From: a virus
Direction: 5' to 3' (one strand)
IMG/VR virus record: IMGVR_UViG_3300026484_000351
Span: 1 to 64,000 of that record
Length of the DNA: 64,000 nucleotides
Part shown: positions 56,420 to 64,000 of the stretch, in pieces
Position numbering within the stretch: the stretch's first letter is position 1
Layout: every line of letters starts with the position of its first letter
Program-made: the position numbers and the translations under genes
Notes under the pieces: model-generated
What the model was told of the DNA's origin: nothing
Database searches by the model: none
Seen by the model: the letters and a program-made list of their open reading frames with translations, nothing else

Positions 56420-56491
56420 GATAACTAAAGGAAAAAGTTAAAAAATATTTACAAATAAGTTGATAAAAATTATCCAGAAATACTAATATAA
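56420..56491 (+). other. In-frame extension of the MBL gene ending in a PE-type tail
   Basis: Directly in phase after the TAA: DN, TAA, RKKLKNIYK, TAA, VDKNYPEILI, TAA. The end has exactly the tail seen on 16 other proteins. Three TAA codons stand between it and the MBL protein. Readthrough, a decayed separate PE-tailed gene, or a decayed MBL tail are all possible. Confidence 0.5.
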
Positions 56492-56511
56492 TCTCACTTT
56501 TTAATCTTGTT

Positions 56512-56532
56512 TTAAGATTAATATGTTATAAT
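56512..56532 (+). promoter_or_regulatory. Phage 21-base promoter, copy 14
   Basis: TTAAGATTAAT then ATGTTATAAT; -10 box 56527-56532. Confidence 0.78.
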
Positions 56533-56553
56533 ATATTATAACAAAGGATTAAA

Positions 56554-56697
56554 ATGTCAGATTTTATTATAGATATAACTAATTATATATCAAGTTTAGA
56601 GGATATTAGTTCTGAAAATGCACAAAATATTGTGTTTAATATAAGTGAACCAGAAATAAAAAATATATTAAATATAAAGGTTTTAGAAAATGTTTAA
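56554..56697 (+). CDS. Small acidic protein
   Basis: 47 residues (MSDFIIDITNYISSLEDISS...), Ile/Asn/Glu-rich, after AAAGGATTAAA and a phage promoter; it overlaps the next gene by eight bases. Function unknown. Confidence 0.55.
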   Translation: MSDFIIDITNYISSLEDISSENAQNIVFNISEPEIKNILNIKVLENV

Positions 56698-56938
56698 TAA
56701 ATCACAAGATAAAAGAAACTTAGTGATTGCATTAGCAAAGTTTAATAGGATGTATGCACAAGTTACAGTTCAAGAACGAACAACAGATGAGCTTGAAACA
56801 GTTGCTAATTATGGCAAAAATATGTTAAAATTATTTTTTGATTTCTTTAAGAATGAAGACGAAATATTAAGTAAGGTTAAGACTTTACAAAAAGCATTAC
56901 AAACAAGAAAAAATAAAGGCCAAGAAGGAATTAAATAA
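56690..56938 (+). CDS. Small helical protein
   Basis: 82 residues, basic ends, Leu/Lys-rich helix (NLVIALAKFNRMYAQVTVQE). Its stop overlaps the next ATG. Function unknown. Confidence 0.55.
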   Translation: MFNKSQDKRNLVIALAKFNRMYAQVTVQERTTDELETVANYGKNMLKLFFDFFKNEDEILSKVKTLQKALQTRKNKGQEGIK

Positions 56939-57123
56939 TGAAAGTAGCAAATACTACAACTTTAGGAACGGAAACAAATCCAAATATATCTATGAGTTAT
57001 GGAGAAATAGCGAAAGAATTAGGTATTACAGTTAAAGAAGTTAAAGACGCAGAAGCAAGTGCTTTTAAAAAAATAAGACACCCAAAAATTGGGAAAGCTT
57101 TTAAACAATACTTAGGTTTATAA
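56938..57123 (+). CDS. Sigma-70 region 4-like miniprotein
   Basis: 61 residues. From residue 19, SYGEIAKELGITVKEVKDAE, then ASAFKKIRHP, matches the region 4.2 helix-turn-helix of primary sigma factors (EIA-x-x-LGIT...RVRQIE..AL-KLRHP), but without the Arg/Gln that read the -35 box. It could bind the polymerase flap and alter promoter choice, as small phage factors do, or bind DNA alone. Confidence 0.65.
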   Translation: MKVANTTTLGTETNPNISMSYGEIAKELGITVKEVKDAEASAFKKIRHPKIGKAFKQYLGL

Positions 57124-57143
57124 ACAGCTGTAAAGGAGAGAAA

Positions 57144-57308
57144 ATGAAAAAAGGCAATATGGTCATTTATATAGATATTTCTAATAACACTTTAGAAAAT
57201 GGAAAAGAATATAAAATTAATAAAGTGCTTAAAGACGGGGCACTTCAAGTTGAAATTGTTACTGGTTTTGCGGGATTAACTTCTGATAGATTTAAATTAG
57301 TAAAATAG
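57144..57308 (+). CDS. Small barrel-like protein
   Basis: 54 residues (MKKGNMVIYIDISNNTLENG...DRFKLVK), pattern of a small KOW/SH3-like barrel, after AAAGGAGAGAAA. Similar in style to the barrel part of the PE-tailed genes, but without the tail. Confidence 0.55.
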   Translation: MKKGNMVIYIDISNNTLENGKEYKINKVLKDGALQVEIVTGFAGLTSDRFKLVK

Positions 57309-57332
57309 TAATTTTATTATTTTAACTTTGTT

Positions 57333-57353
57333 TTAAGATTATTATGTTATAAT
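57333..57353 (+). promoter_or_regulatory. Phage 21-base promoter, copy 15
   Basis: TTAAGATTATT then ATGTTATAAT; -10 box 57348-57353. Confidence 0.78.
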
Positions 57354-57376
57354 TAAGTATACAAAAAGGATATAAA

Positions 57377-58336
57377 ATGTTTATCAGAACACAATTAATG
57401 AACCAATTTAAAAATGAAGTATTTAAAAGAAAATTACAAGGCAAAGTAAATACATTTATTAATATTTCAGCACAGAACTTAAATGAAACTATATTATATG
57501 CAACAAAAAGTCAATTAATTGAATTAGAAAATGATGAAACTCAATTATGTAAATTATTAGAAGATCTAATTATTACTTTTAAAAATAGAAAAACATCAGT
57601 ACAAAATTTTAATAGTAATATGGGTCGAGATTTAAAAAATACTCAGGTTATTGCAGATACAACAGTTCAGAGAATAATTAAAAATTCAACAGAAGTCACA
57701 AAAGAATTAGCAGGTATCCTAAAAACAATTAGTTCAAATTCAGTTATTGTTGGTGGCTGTGTTAGAGATGCAATTCTTGGAAGAGAAGCAAAAGATATTG
57801 ACTTTGCTACAGATGCTCATTATGATAATGTAGAAAAAGCTGTTTCGTCAAATGGTTTTAAAGTAAAAGAAGCAGGAAAACAATTTTTAGTTATGATTGT
57901 TAGCAAAACAAATACAGAAGGCAAAACAGAAGATTTTGAAATTGCAATGTTTCGTAAAGATGGAAATTATACAGATGGTCGAAGACCAGACAGTGTTGAA
58001 ATTGGTACAATCTATGACGATTCTAGGAGAAGGGATTTCACGATCAATTCCCTTTATTTTAACCTTACTACTCAAGTAGTACAAGACCCAAACGGAACTG
58101 GACTACAAGATTTAAGTGATAAAGTCCTTAGATTTGTTGGAAAAGCAGATGATAGAATCAAAGAAGATAAGTTGCGTGTAATGAGGTTTTATAGATTTTT
58201 AGGAAGATATAAAGACCTTGAAATGACGGCTGATAACAAAAGTCTTAAAGCATGTAGAGCTAATTTTGCAGCAATGCAATCAAGTGTAGCACCTGAAAGA
58301 CTTAAAATGGAAATAGAAAAAATGGTGGGATTTTAA
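57377..58336 (+). CDS. CCA-adding / poly(A) polymerase-type nucleotidyltransferase
   Basis: 319 residues. After a helical 110-residue start comes the class II core: VIVGGCVRDAILGREAKDID (catalytic D-x-D), RRPDSVEIG, the RRRDFTINSLYF motif and VLRFVGKADDRIKEDKLRVM. It probably mends or adds CCA at tRNA ends. The C-terminal tRNA-binding part is short compared with bacterial enzymes. One base separates it from a second nucleotidyltransferase. Confidence 0.85.
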   Translation: MFIRTQLMNQFKNEVFKRKLQGKVNTFINISAQNLNETILYATKSQLIELENDETQLCKLLEDLIITFKNRKTSVQNFNSNMGRDLKNTQVIADTTVQRIIKNSTEVTKELAGILKTISSNSVIVGGCVRDAILGREAKDIDFATDAHYDNVEKAVSSNGFKVKEAGKQFLVMIVSKTNTEGKTEDFEIAMFRKDGNYTDGRRPDSVEIGTIYDDSRRRDFTINSLYFNLTTQVVQDPNGTGLQDLSDKVLRFVGKADDRIKEDKLRVMRFYRFLGRYKDLEMTADNKSLKACRANFAAMQSSVAPERLKMEIEKMVGF

Positions 58337-58337
58337 A

Positions 58338-59039
58338 ATGAATTTAGATACAGCACAAATGGAAACAAGAATATTAGTAAAAATACTTACTACCCCAACA
58401 AGTGATTATAATAGTGTTAAAATTATTAAAGATGAAATTTTAGGATTATATGTTTACGGTTCAAAATTATGGGGAACTAATAATGAAAATTCCGACTCAG
58501 ATTATGCAGTTGTTTTAAGTGATACAGCATCTGTTTGGAAATTTTATGAAAAACAATATGTTCAAAGTGAATCTGAGGATGTTGATATTCATATTATGTC
58601 CGAAAGTTATTATAAAAATTTGGTTATAGAATGTGATGAATTTGGTTTAAGTTTATTTGTACAAGAATATCCTTTAATTAAATATGAAACTGATATTGAA
58701 TACAAAGATCTAAGTTTGCAGAATCTTAGAAAATCATTTAGTTCAAAAGCAAATAATAGTTATGTAAAGGCAAAGAAGAAACTGATAGACGGCGAAATAA
58801 ATATTGCTTATAAAAGTATGTATCACAGCCTAAGAATTTTAGATTTAGGAAAAGATATTGCTACTGCAATAAAAGAAGAAGGAAAGATATATGATTTAAC
58901 AAGTTATGGTGAAAATATCGAATACATAGCAGACTTATTCGAACAGCAATATGAAAATTGGGATTATATTCACAAGATATGCAAACCTTTATTTAATGCT
59001 TATGCAACAGAGTTTAGAAAAATGGCTCCAAAAGCTTAG
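58338..59039 (+). CDS. Predicted nucleotidyltransferase
   Basis: 233 residues with GLYVYGSKLWGTNNENSDSD near 38-57 and SEDVDIHIMSESYYKNL, the same family as the gene at 28666 but shorter. It is coupled to the CCA-enzyme-like gene, suggesting a common task in RNA end repair. Confidence 0.75.
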   Translation: MNLDTAQMETRILVKILTTPTSDYNSVKIIKDEILGLYVYGSKLWGTNNENSDSDYAVVLSDTASVWKFYEKQYVQSESEDVDIHIMSESYYKNLVIECDEFGLSLFVQEYPLIKYETDIEYKDLSLQNLRKSFSSKANNSYVKAKKKLIDGEINIAYKSMYHSLRILDLGKDIATAIKEEGKIYDLTSYGENIEYIADLFEQQYENWDYIHKICKPLFNAYATEFRKMAPKA

Positions 59040-59049
59040 GGAGGATAGA

Positions 59050-59772
59050 ATGAAAGAAATATTTAATGTTATAATGGGCTTTTTTTACATTATAGGCGAT
59101 TTACTTAAGCAATTAGTCTTAATTATTGTCGGTTCAGTGACAATGTTTTTCACAGAGAATAGAAAAAATAATGCGTTTTTACGAATGTTGGGACAGAATT
59201 GTTTTCTGAATTTATTCGTAACAGGTTTTATATTATTTTGGCTAATAGGGCATATATCTGTAATAGCGGGGTTAGTGGCAGTTATCCTTTGGTTCTTTAT
59301 ATTTACAGAAATAAGAAAATATTTATATTTTAAGTATGTTAATGAGAATGAATATACTGACGAATATGATATATTGGGTCGTTTTTCCTTAGGTGTAACA
59401 TTATTTTTAACAATACTCGTAAGTAATATTAACAGTGCCTATAAATACCAAGAAGTTGGTAGTTACGCATTCAAGAAATCAGATTTTGTTGGAAAGAAAA
59501 CAGAACAATTTACTGTAGAAGAAGAAAGTGGTGAGAGTGTTAAAAAAAGTAGAACTGTTCCTTATTATTATATAAAGAATACAATGGTATTAGACGGACA
59601 AGAGAAAAAGGTATATGTCAAAGGTTGTAAGGATGCAGGCAAATATAAAATACTTGAAGAAACGCTACCAGTAACTTATATACCAGGTGTTAAGTATGCA
59701 TATACAAGTTTTTATGCTGAATGTTCATCTATGTATCAAAAATATAAAAATATTGAAAAGAAGATTAAATAA
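59050..59772 (+). CDS. Multi-span membrane protein
   Basis: 240 residues from the ATG after GGGAGGATAGA; the frame from 58951 lies in the previous gene. About four hydrophobic spans in the first 140 residues, then a Lys-rich domain with two Cys (GCKDAG, AECSS). The next gene has the same plan, so the two may pair. Confidence 0.62.
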   Translation: MKEIFNVIMGFFYIIGDLLKQLVLIIVGSVTMFFTENRKNNAFLRMLGQNCFLNLFVTGFILFWLIGHISVIAGLVAVILWFFIFTEIRKYLYFKYVNENEYTDEYDILGRFSLGVTLFLTILVSNINSAYKYQEVGSYAFKKSDFVGKKTEQFTVEEESGESVKKSRTVPYYYIKNTMVLDGQEKKVYVKGCKDAGKYKILEETLPVTYIPGVKYAYTSFYAECSSMYQKYKNIEKKIK

Positions 59773-60356
59773 TGAAAGCGTTTTTAGGATTATTTTTAGT
59801 AGTATTTGATTTATTAAAAGGATTGGGGATACCAAATTTAGGAAAGAAAATTAAACATTTTTTTCTTGTTCAATCCTGGTGGAGATTGTTAATTATATTA
59901 ATATCTGCAGGTTGCATAGGGTTTGGTTATAATATATTTGGTGCAGGTATTTTAATTGGTGTTACTATTTGGTATTTAACAGAAAAACAAGAACAATATG
60001 CCAAAAAAAGAGGTAATTGGAATACTGTAGAAAGAAATGACCATTTTATTATTCCCAGTATTTTATCATTAGTTACTATGATAATCATACAAAGTGTTTT
60101 GGTTTATAAAGCGGTTCCTAAATATGAGGTTATTAAAAATATTACTTTAAATGAAAAAACAGTAACAGAAAAATCTTATGTTTATTTAAATGTAAAAGGC
60201 ACATCTGTAAAATTAGACACCGGAAGTAAATGTAAATGGGGTCAGTCAACTGAACTTTATAAGGAAACAAAAGATGTTTTTTGGTTTAACCCAAATATTA
60301 TAGGCAAATATTATTTAAATTGCAATAGACCAATGAAAAAATATACAAAGATTTAG
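59772..60356 (+). CDS. Multi-span membrane protein
   Basis: 194 residues, start overlapping the previous stop. Three hydrophobic spans (32-50, 53-70, 95-115) and a C-terminal domain with SKCKWG and LNCNRP. Similar layout to its neighbour. Function unknown. Confidence 0.62.
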   Translation: MKAFLGLFLVVFDLLKGLGIPNLGKKIKHFFLVQSWWRLLIILISAGCIGFGYNIFGAGILIGVTIWYLTEKQEQYAKKRGNWNTVERNDHFIIPSILSLVTMIIIQSVLVYKAVPKYEVIKNITLNEKTVTEKSYVYLNVKGTSVKLDTGSKCKWGQSTELYKETKDVFWFNPNIIGKYYLNCNRPMKKYTKI

Positions 60357-60358
60357 AA

Positions 60359-60571
60359 ATGATATATAAAGTTAGAAAATTTGATACAGATGAATTGCTT
60401 CTTGAATTTCTTGAGAAAAACATAGGAAAAATAGATATTATTTCAACTCATAATACACCTTTTCAAGAAGACAGAAGATTTGGTGGTAGTTACCGAGACA
60501 TATACACCGAGAGTGTAAGAGTTTCGGTGATATATAAAGAAATTTCAGAAATTAAAAGAAAGGAAATATAA
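60359..60571 (+). CDS. Hypothetical small protein
   Basis: 70 residues (MIYKVRKFDTDELLLEFLEK...SVIYKEISEIKRKEI). The stop overlaps the next ATG. Function unknown. Confidence 0.55.
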   Translation: MIYKVRKFDTDELLLEFLEKNIGKIDIISTHNTPFQEDRRFGGSYRDIYTESVRVSVIYKEISEIKRKEI

Positions 60572-60933
60572 TGCAAGAGTTTGGATTTAGCACAATTGAG
60601 GCTTTTCCAGAGCCAAAAGCTAAACTAACAAAAAGGACTATTATTGGATATTCTTCGCCAAAAATGTTTTATACACCAGATGAAATAGAGCAGGACATCC
60701 CAGTTATTAAATTAGCATTTACGAATAACAATGTTATAAAACTGTTTTTAAGGGAGTTTTATAAACCAACTGATATTCAAATTATACAATACTTGTTGAC
60801 TTATAAAAAAGTTATCTTAACAAACTGTGAATATGAGTTTGTGTATGTACAAGAAGGCCAAGAGGAATTATTCCTGGAAATGTATATGGGAATAAAACAC
60901 GAAGAAAAACAAAAATTTAAAAAATATATTTAA
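60571..60933 (+). CDS. Hypothetical protein with KKYI end
   Basis: 120 residues with IIQYLLTYKKVILTNCEYEF; ends QKFKKYI, then TAAGGAAAAGAA, the same end seen at 18.1, 18.8, 39.5 and 50.3 kb. Function unknown. Confidence 0.55.
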   Translation: MQEFGFSTIEAFPEPKAKLTKRTIIGYSSPKMFYTPDEIEQDIPVIKLAFTNNNVIKLFLREFYKPTDIQIIQYLLTYKKVILTNCEYEFVYVQEGQEELFLEMYMGIKHEEKQKFKKYI

Positions 60934-60942
60934 GGAAAAGAA

Positions 60943-61197
60943 ATGACAGCAGAAAATTTTACATATTGGTTACAAGGGTTTATGGAAGTACAAAATCCAG
61001 AAAATCTTAATAAAACGCAAGTTCAGATTATCAAAGACCATTTGGCTTTAGTTATGACTAAAGTTACACCAGATAGATATAAGTCAGAAGAAAATGACAA
61101 TGTAGATGAAATAGGGGAAGAAGCAGGTCAGTATGCAGAAGATTCTTCACTTCAACCTGACATTATTCCTGATTGTTTTCCGGATACAATTTGCTAA
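60943..61197 (+). CDS. Conserved phage protein (YWLQGF type)
   Basis: 84 residues. FTYWLQGFMEVQNPENLNKT and IIKDHLALVMTKVTP follow a pattern I know from many myoviruses (YWLQGFFE...Q...I.DHL.LV). The role is unknown. Confidence 0.6.
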   Translation: MTAENFTYWLQGFMEVQNPENLNKTQVQIIKDHLALVMTKVTPDRYKSEENDNVDEIGEEAGQYAEDSSLQPDIIPDCFPDTIC

Positions 61198-61296
61198 GCA
61201 CGAGGTAAAAACAACAAATGGGAGAGGTGCAGTTTCAGGAATTGCTTAAGAAAAAAACATAATAAAGTAAGATTAAATAATACAAAGGATTAAAAA

Positions 61297-61782
61297 ATGA
61301 CAGAGTCAAGCAGAATAGTAGATTGGAATGAAAAAAGAGGGTTAATCAAAACACCAGAAGATATGGTAATTGAAAACGAAATGAGTTACGTTGTTGAGGA
61401 AGTTATAGAGTCTATGACAGCAATGACATCTAAAGAAGCAAGACCATTTGCAAGAGCAATCTGTTTAGCAATTAGAAATGGTAATATAAAAATATTAGGG
61501 CACTTAATTGATGAAAATGAACTAACAGTTTCTCAAGATGGGAGTGATGAAGTTATTGAACCTACAGGAGAACAAATTGCTGATGCTTGTGGAGATATTA
61601 AAGTATTCGCAACTGGTACAATTAGAAAAGCGGGCTATAACCCAGACATTGTAATGGATGAAGTACAAAGAGAAATAGATTCAAGAATAGGCAGAATCGA
61701 AGATGGTAAATTTATAAAAGACTCTTCACCTGAAGCACAAGCAAATTGGTATAAAGCTGATTTTACAAAAGCAAAAATATAA
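61297..61782 (+). CDS. MazG/HisE-like nucleotide pyrophosphohydrolase
   Basis: 161 residues. WNEKRGLIKTPEDMVIENEM, then DACGDIKVFATGTIRKAGYN, VQREIDSRIGRIEDGKFIKD and ANWYKADF follow the all-alpha NTP-pyrophosphatase pattern. The E-x-x-E...D-x-x-x-D metal set is only partly clear in the first helix. Such enzymes trim dNTP or (p)ppGpp-related pools. Confidence 0.6.
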   Translation: MTESSRIVDWNEKRGLIKTPEDMVIENEMSYVVEEVIESMTAMTSKEARPFARAICLAIRNGNIKILGHLIDENELTVSQDGSDEVIEPTGEQIADACGDIKVFATGTIRKAGYNPDIVMDEVQREIDSRIGRIEDGKFIKDSSPEAQANWYKADFTKAKI

Positions 61783-61793
61783 GGATTGTTTAA

Positions 61794-62939
61794 ATGGGAA
61801 TAAAATTTGCAACAATAGGAAATCAAGTAAATGTTTATGACTTAAATGAGGAAACATTTTCTGACTTTTTAAAACCAAGAGTTTACACACTAGAATATAG
61901 CCCAAGTTCAGGATTTTATTTAAGAATTTTTAAAGCAAAATTTGATACTCCAAAGAGGTTATATGGTAGTATTAAAAAAAGAGCAAGGAAGGTAATAGAC
62001 ACTTATAAGTCAAGAGTAAATAGCACGGGAGTTTTACTAACTGGGAATAAAGGTTCAGGTAAAACAATGGTATCAGAATATATTGCAAACCAAATGATAA
62101 ATGATGGCAAAGCAGTTATTTTAATAAATCAAAACTTTAATGGACAAAGTTTTACTAACTTTATTAATATGCTGGGTGAATGTGTTTTGTTTTTTGATGA
62201 GTTCGGAAAAACTTTTGAAACTCAAAATAACCCTAACTCTAATAGAAAAAATAACGACCAAAATGAGTTGCTAACTTTAATGGATGGAACATCTAGCCTT
62301 AAAAGAATGTTTCTTTTAACTGAAAATGAAAAAAGAAATATTAATGAGTACATGATTGATAGACCTAGTAGAATTTATTATCATTTTAAATATAATACAT
62401 TAGAAGAATCTATTGTACATGAATATTGTGATGATTTTAAGATACCTGATGATAAAAAATATGAAATAATTGAGGTTTCAAGACAAATAAGTCAATTTAG
62501 TTTTGATATTCTTAAGTGTATTGTTGATGAATACTTAAGATATGGTGGAACTATTACAAATATTGTTCAAGACTTAAATATCACTTATAAAGAAACAAAA
62601 TTTGAATTAGTTCTTGAGAAATTTATTGAGAAAGAAACTAATAAAGAATTAAAAACAAAAACAAAAACAATTGATTACGAAGATGATAAAACTTTTGAAT
62701 TTAATGTAATATATTATCCACAGCCAAACCAACAAGAGGATCTTTTGCCAGAGTCAGATATGGAAGGGATATTTGACAGAATAGATGAACCAGTAGAAGA
62801 AGGTTGTGATAGCACTTGGTTTAGAAGAGTTAATCTAACTTATAATATGAGAGATAATATGGTATTTGATAATAAACATTATATAGTAATAGGCAGTCTT
62901 CAAGAGAAGACTGTTAAGTTTGACTATAAGTCTTTATAA
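61794..62939 (+). CDS. AAA+ ATPase
   Basis: 381 residues. Walker A GNKGSGKTMV (81-90), Walker B CVLFFDEFGKTF (near 126-137), a sensor-like LFLLTENE and the Arg in DRPSRIYYHFKY. The C-terminal 90 residues are acidic with no match. This could be a replication or packaging helper ATPase. It begins after AAGGATTGTTTAA. Confidence 0.75.
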   Translation: MGIKFATIGNQVNVYDLNEETFSDFLKPRVYTLEYSPSSGFYLRIFKAKFDTPKRLYGSIKKRARKVIDTYKSRVNSTGVLLTGNKGSGKTMVSEYIANQMINDGKAVILINQNFNGQSFTNFINMLGECVLFFDEFGKTFETQNNPNSNRKNNDQNELLTLMDGTSSLKRMFLLTENEKRNINEYMIDRPSRIYYHFKYNTLEESIVHEYCDDFKIPDDKKYEIIEVSRQISQFSFDILKCIVDEYLRYGGTITNIVQDLNITYKETKFELVLEKFIEKETNKELKTKTKTIDYEDDKTFEFNVIYYPQPNQQEDLLPESDMEGIFDRIDEPVEEGCDSTWFRRVNLTYNMRDNMVFDNKHYIVIGSLQEKTVKFDYKSL

Positions 62940-62975
62940 TACGATTACACTCTTTAACCCACAGTTAATCTTATT

Positions 62976-62996
62976 TTAAGGTTGTTATGTTATAAT
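62976..62996 (+). promoter_or_regulatory. Phage 21-base promoter, copy 16
   Basis: TTAAGGTTGTT then ATGTTATAAT; -10 box 62991-62996. Confidence 0.78.
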
Positions 62997-63020
62997 TATA
63001 TAAACAAAAAGGATAATATA

Positions 63021-63275
63021 ATGAAAAGAGCAACAGCTTGTAAAGTAAAACAATCAAATGGATTTGAATTTGACTATGGCATTAAATTAAAAATTAATAG
63101 ATTTTTTATTACTTGTGTTCATGTTCAACCATCGTGTGGAGTGACTCAGAAAAAGTTAAGAGAAGCTTATATTAATAGTATTAACGCTTTTAATAAGAAA
63201 AATGATGCAATCGATTATATTAACAAAGAGATTGAAATGGGTTATTTAACTACAGAAGGGTTAATAGCTTTATAA
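63021..63275 (+). CDS. Hypothetical protein
   Basis: 84 residues from the ATG after AAAAGGATAATATA (MKRATACKVKQSNGFEFDYG); an upstream ATG at 62982 is inside the promoter. Cys at ACKV, ITCVH and PSCGV. Function unknown. Confidence 0.58.
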   Translation: MKRATACKVKQSNGFEFDYGIKLKINRFFITCVHVQPSCGVTQKKLREAYINSINAFNKKNDAIDYINKEIEMGYLTTEGLIAL

Positions 63276-63338
63276 AGGAAAGATTTTTTATATAACCGAG
63301 ATAATAAATGGCAACAGAAAATATTGGGTTCAATTAAA

Positions 63339-63425
63339 ATGCAGGAGACTTTTAAAGAAGCCTGTAATGCATCTTTTGATAAGTATAAAATTAATAGACA
63401 GTTAGAGGAGAAAAGGAATGAGTAA
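63339..63425 (+). CDS. Possible 28-residue peptide
   Basis: MQETFKEACNASFDKYKINR then EEKRNE, overlapping the next start. The frame is open 21 codons further upstream without a start codon (YNRDNKWQQKILGSIK). Weak support. Confidence 0.3.
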   Translation: MQETFKEACNASFDKYKINRQLEEKRNE

Positions 63426-63639
63426 TACAGATGTTATAAGATTTGAGGCAAAATTTAATTTAAAGTACATGAACGGCAATTATTTGTTAAGCGGTTTCAC
63501 TCATATAAAAGGTATTCAGATGAATGAAAAAGAATTTGATATTGTTATGAGTTCTGGTATAGAACGAATGAATGAAAAAGAGTGGAACGATTTTGTTGAA
63601 GATTATCCAGATTTACAAGAAACTATGAGGAAGTATTAA
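63418..63639 (+). CDS. Hypothetical protein
   Basis: 73 residues; FEAKFNLKYMNGNYLLSGFT then an acidic helix and FVEDYPDLQETMRKY. Begins after GAGGAGAAAAGG and overlaps the next ATG. Confidence 0.55.
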   Translation: MSNTDVIRFEAKFNLKYMNGNYLLSGFTHIKGIQMNEKEFDIVMSSGIERMNEKEWNDFVEDYPDLQETMRKY

Positions 63640-64000
63640 TGAAATATTTAATGATTATAGTTGTTCCTTTTAGGGAACTTTTTAAAAAAATACCTAAACC
63701 TAGAAACTTAGGAAATTTGTTTTTTATGTTTATTTTTCCACCTGCACTTTTGTTGTTTATTGGTTGGATTAGTTTAGCTGTCTTGCAAATTATATTGGCT
63801 ATAACATTTATAGTTATAGTTATAGTTATTTTAGTATTACCCACAATTGGAGACAGTTGGAATAAAGAATTTATAATGATGATAGTTATGTATATTATAT
63901 CAGGAGTTGTTTTTTTAAATTCAGTTCAAATAAAAACTATTTCAGAATCAAAAAATGTTAATTTAACAGAAAATACAATAGAGTATAAAGGCTTTACAAA
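63639..64000 (+). CDS. Membrane protein, cut by the window end
   Basis: At least 120 residues with about four hydrophobic spans (LFFMFIFPPALLLFIGW; LAVLQIILAITFIVIVIV; MMIVMYIISGVVF). Similar in style to the membrane genes at 59 kb. The 3' end is outside the window. Confidence 0.6.
   Translation, partial: MKYLMIIVVPFRELFKKIPKPRNLGNLFFMFIFPPALLLFIGWISLAVLQIILAITFIVIVIVILVLPTIGDSWNKEFIMMIVMYIISGVVFLNSVQIKTISESKNVNLTENTIEYKGFT

Noticed and set aside
30601-56491. A global alternative genetic code with TAA and TAG as Gln
   Set aside because: Dozens of intact genes end in TAA or TAG placed exactly before a ribosome site or overlapping the next ATG, and several are followed by hairpins, so both codons act as stops in this genome. 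Only local recoding or readthrough remains possible.
1-64000. tRNA genes
   Set aside because: No stretch with paired acceptor arms, a GG-T-T-C-(A/G)-A-x-x-C T-loop and plausible anticodon was found by eye. Weak AT-rich tRNAs could be missed without a covariance search.

Overview
The window is a gene-dense, very AT-rich stretch of a T4-like myovirus genome. Almost every gene reads on the + strand, often with 1-4 base stop/start overlaps and AAGGA-type ribosome sites. T4-type hallmarks include a large terminase (gp17 type), a gp14-type neck protein, TATAAATA late-promoter boxes 15-20 bases before structural genes, and several proteins that start like the T4 capsid-targeting peptide (MKTF-x-E...). 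The low GC, the folE/queD pair (7-deazaguanine chemistry), the IS607 element and the TGTTATAAT promoters all fit a phage of Campylobacter or a relative, of the Firehammervirus (CP220-like) kind. This assignment is inference; no database was searched.

Layout. 0-3 kb: tail of a possible homing nuclease, folE carrying NUMOD1-like repeats, queD, a phosphoribosyltransferase. 3-13 kb: the late block, with an endolysin, candidate head-internal proteins, the terminase broken by an atypical split intein with its own free-standing endonuclease, neck protein, a capsid-tagged HExxH metallopeptidase and an Ig-like repeat protein. 13-20 kb: SmpB, a ClpP-like protease, NADAR and small genes. 20-28 kb: Thg1-like polymerase, macrodomain-like protein, a Val/Glu repeat protein, Nudix, TelA-like and RNase H-like proteins. 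27.3-28.6 kb: a leftward island with an HNH nuclease and a tiny capsid-tag gene. 28.6-38.5 kb: nucleotidyltransferase, actin-like ATPase, YqeY-like, ThyX, CYTH and a protein that starts like the CheY-binding peptide of FliM. 39.5-49 kb: a MoxR/VWA pair bracketing a run of small genes that end in the same C-terminal peptide (h-P-E-aromatic-aromatic-I/L), split by IS607. 49-64 kb: HAD, metallophosphoesterase, MBL, CCA-enzyme-like, MazG-like and AAA+ proteins, a sigma region-4-like miniprotein and membrane proteins.

Three patterns run through the window. First, about 17 copies of one rigid 21-base promoter. Second, the shared C-terminal PE tail. Third, a dozen or more spacers that read like coding sequence broken by in-frame TAA/TAG codons and single-base slips in A runs. 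These could be decayed genes, readthrough or recoded genes, or errors from sequencing modified DNA. The main genes probably serve DNA modification, virion building and packaging, nucleotide and RNA metabolism, and takeover of host protein quality control and motility. No tRNA, rRNA, tmRNA or CRISPR array was recognised.
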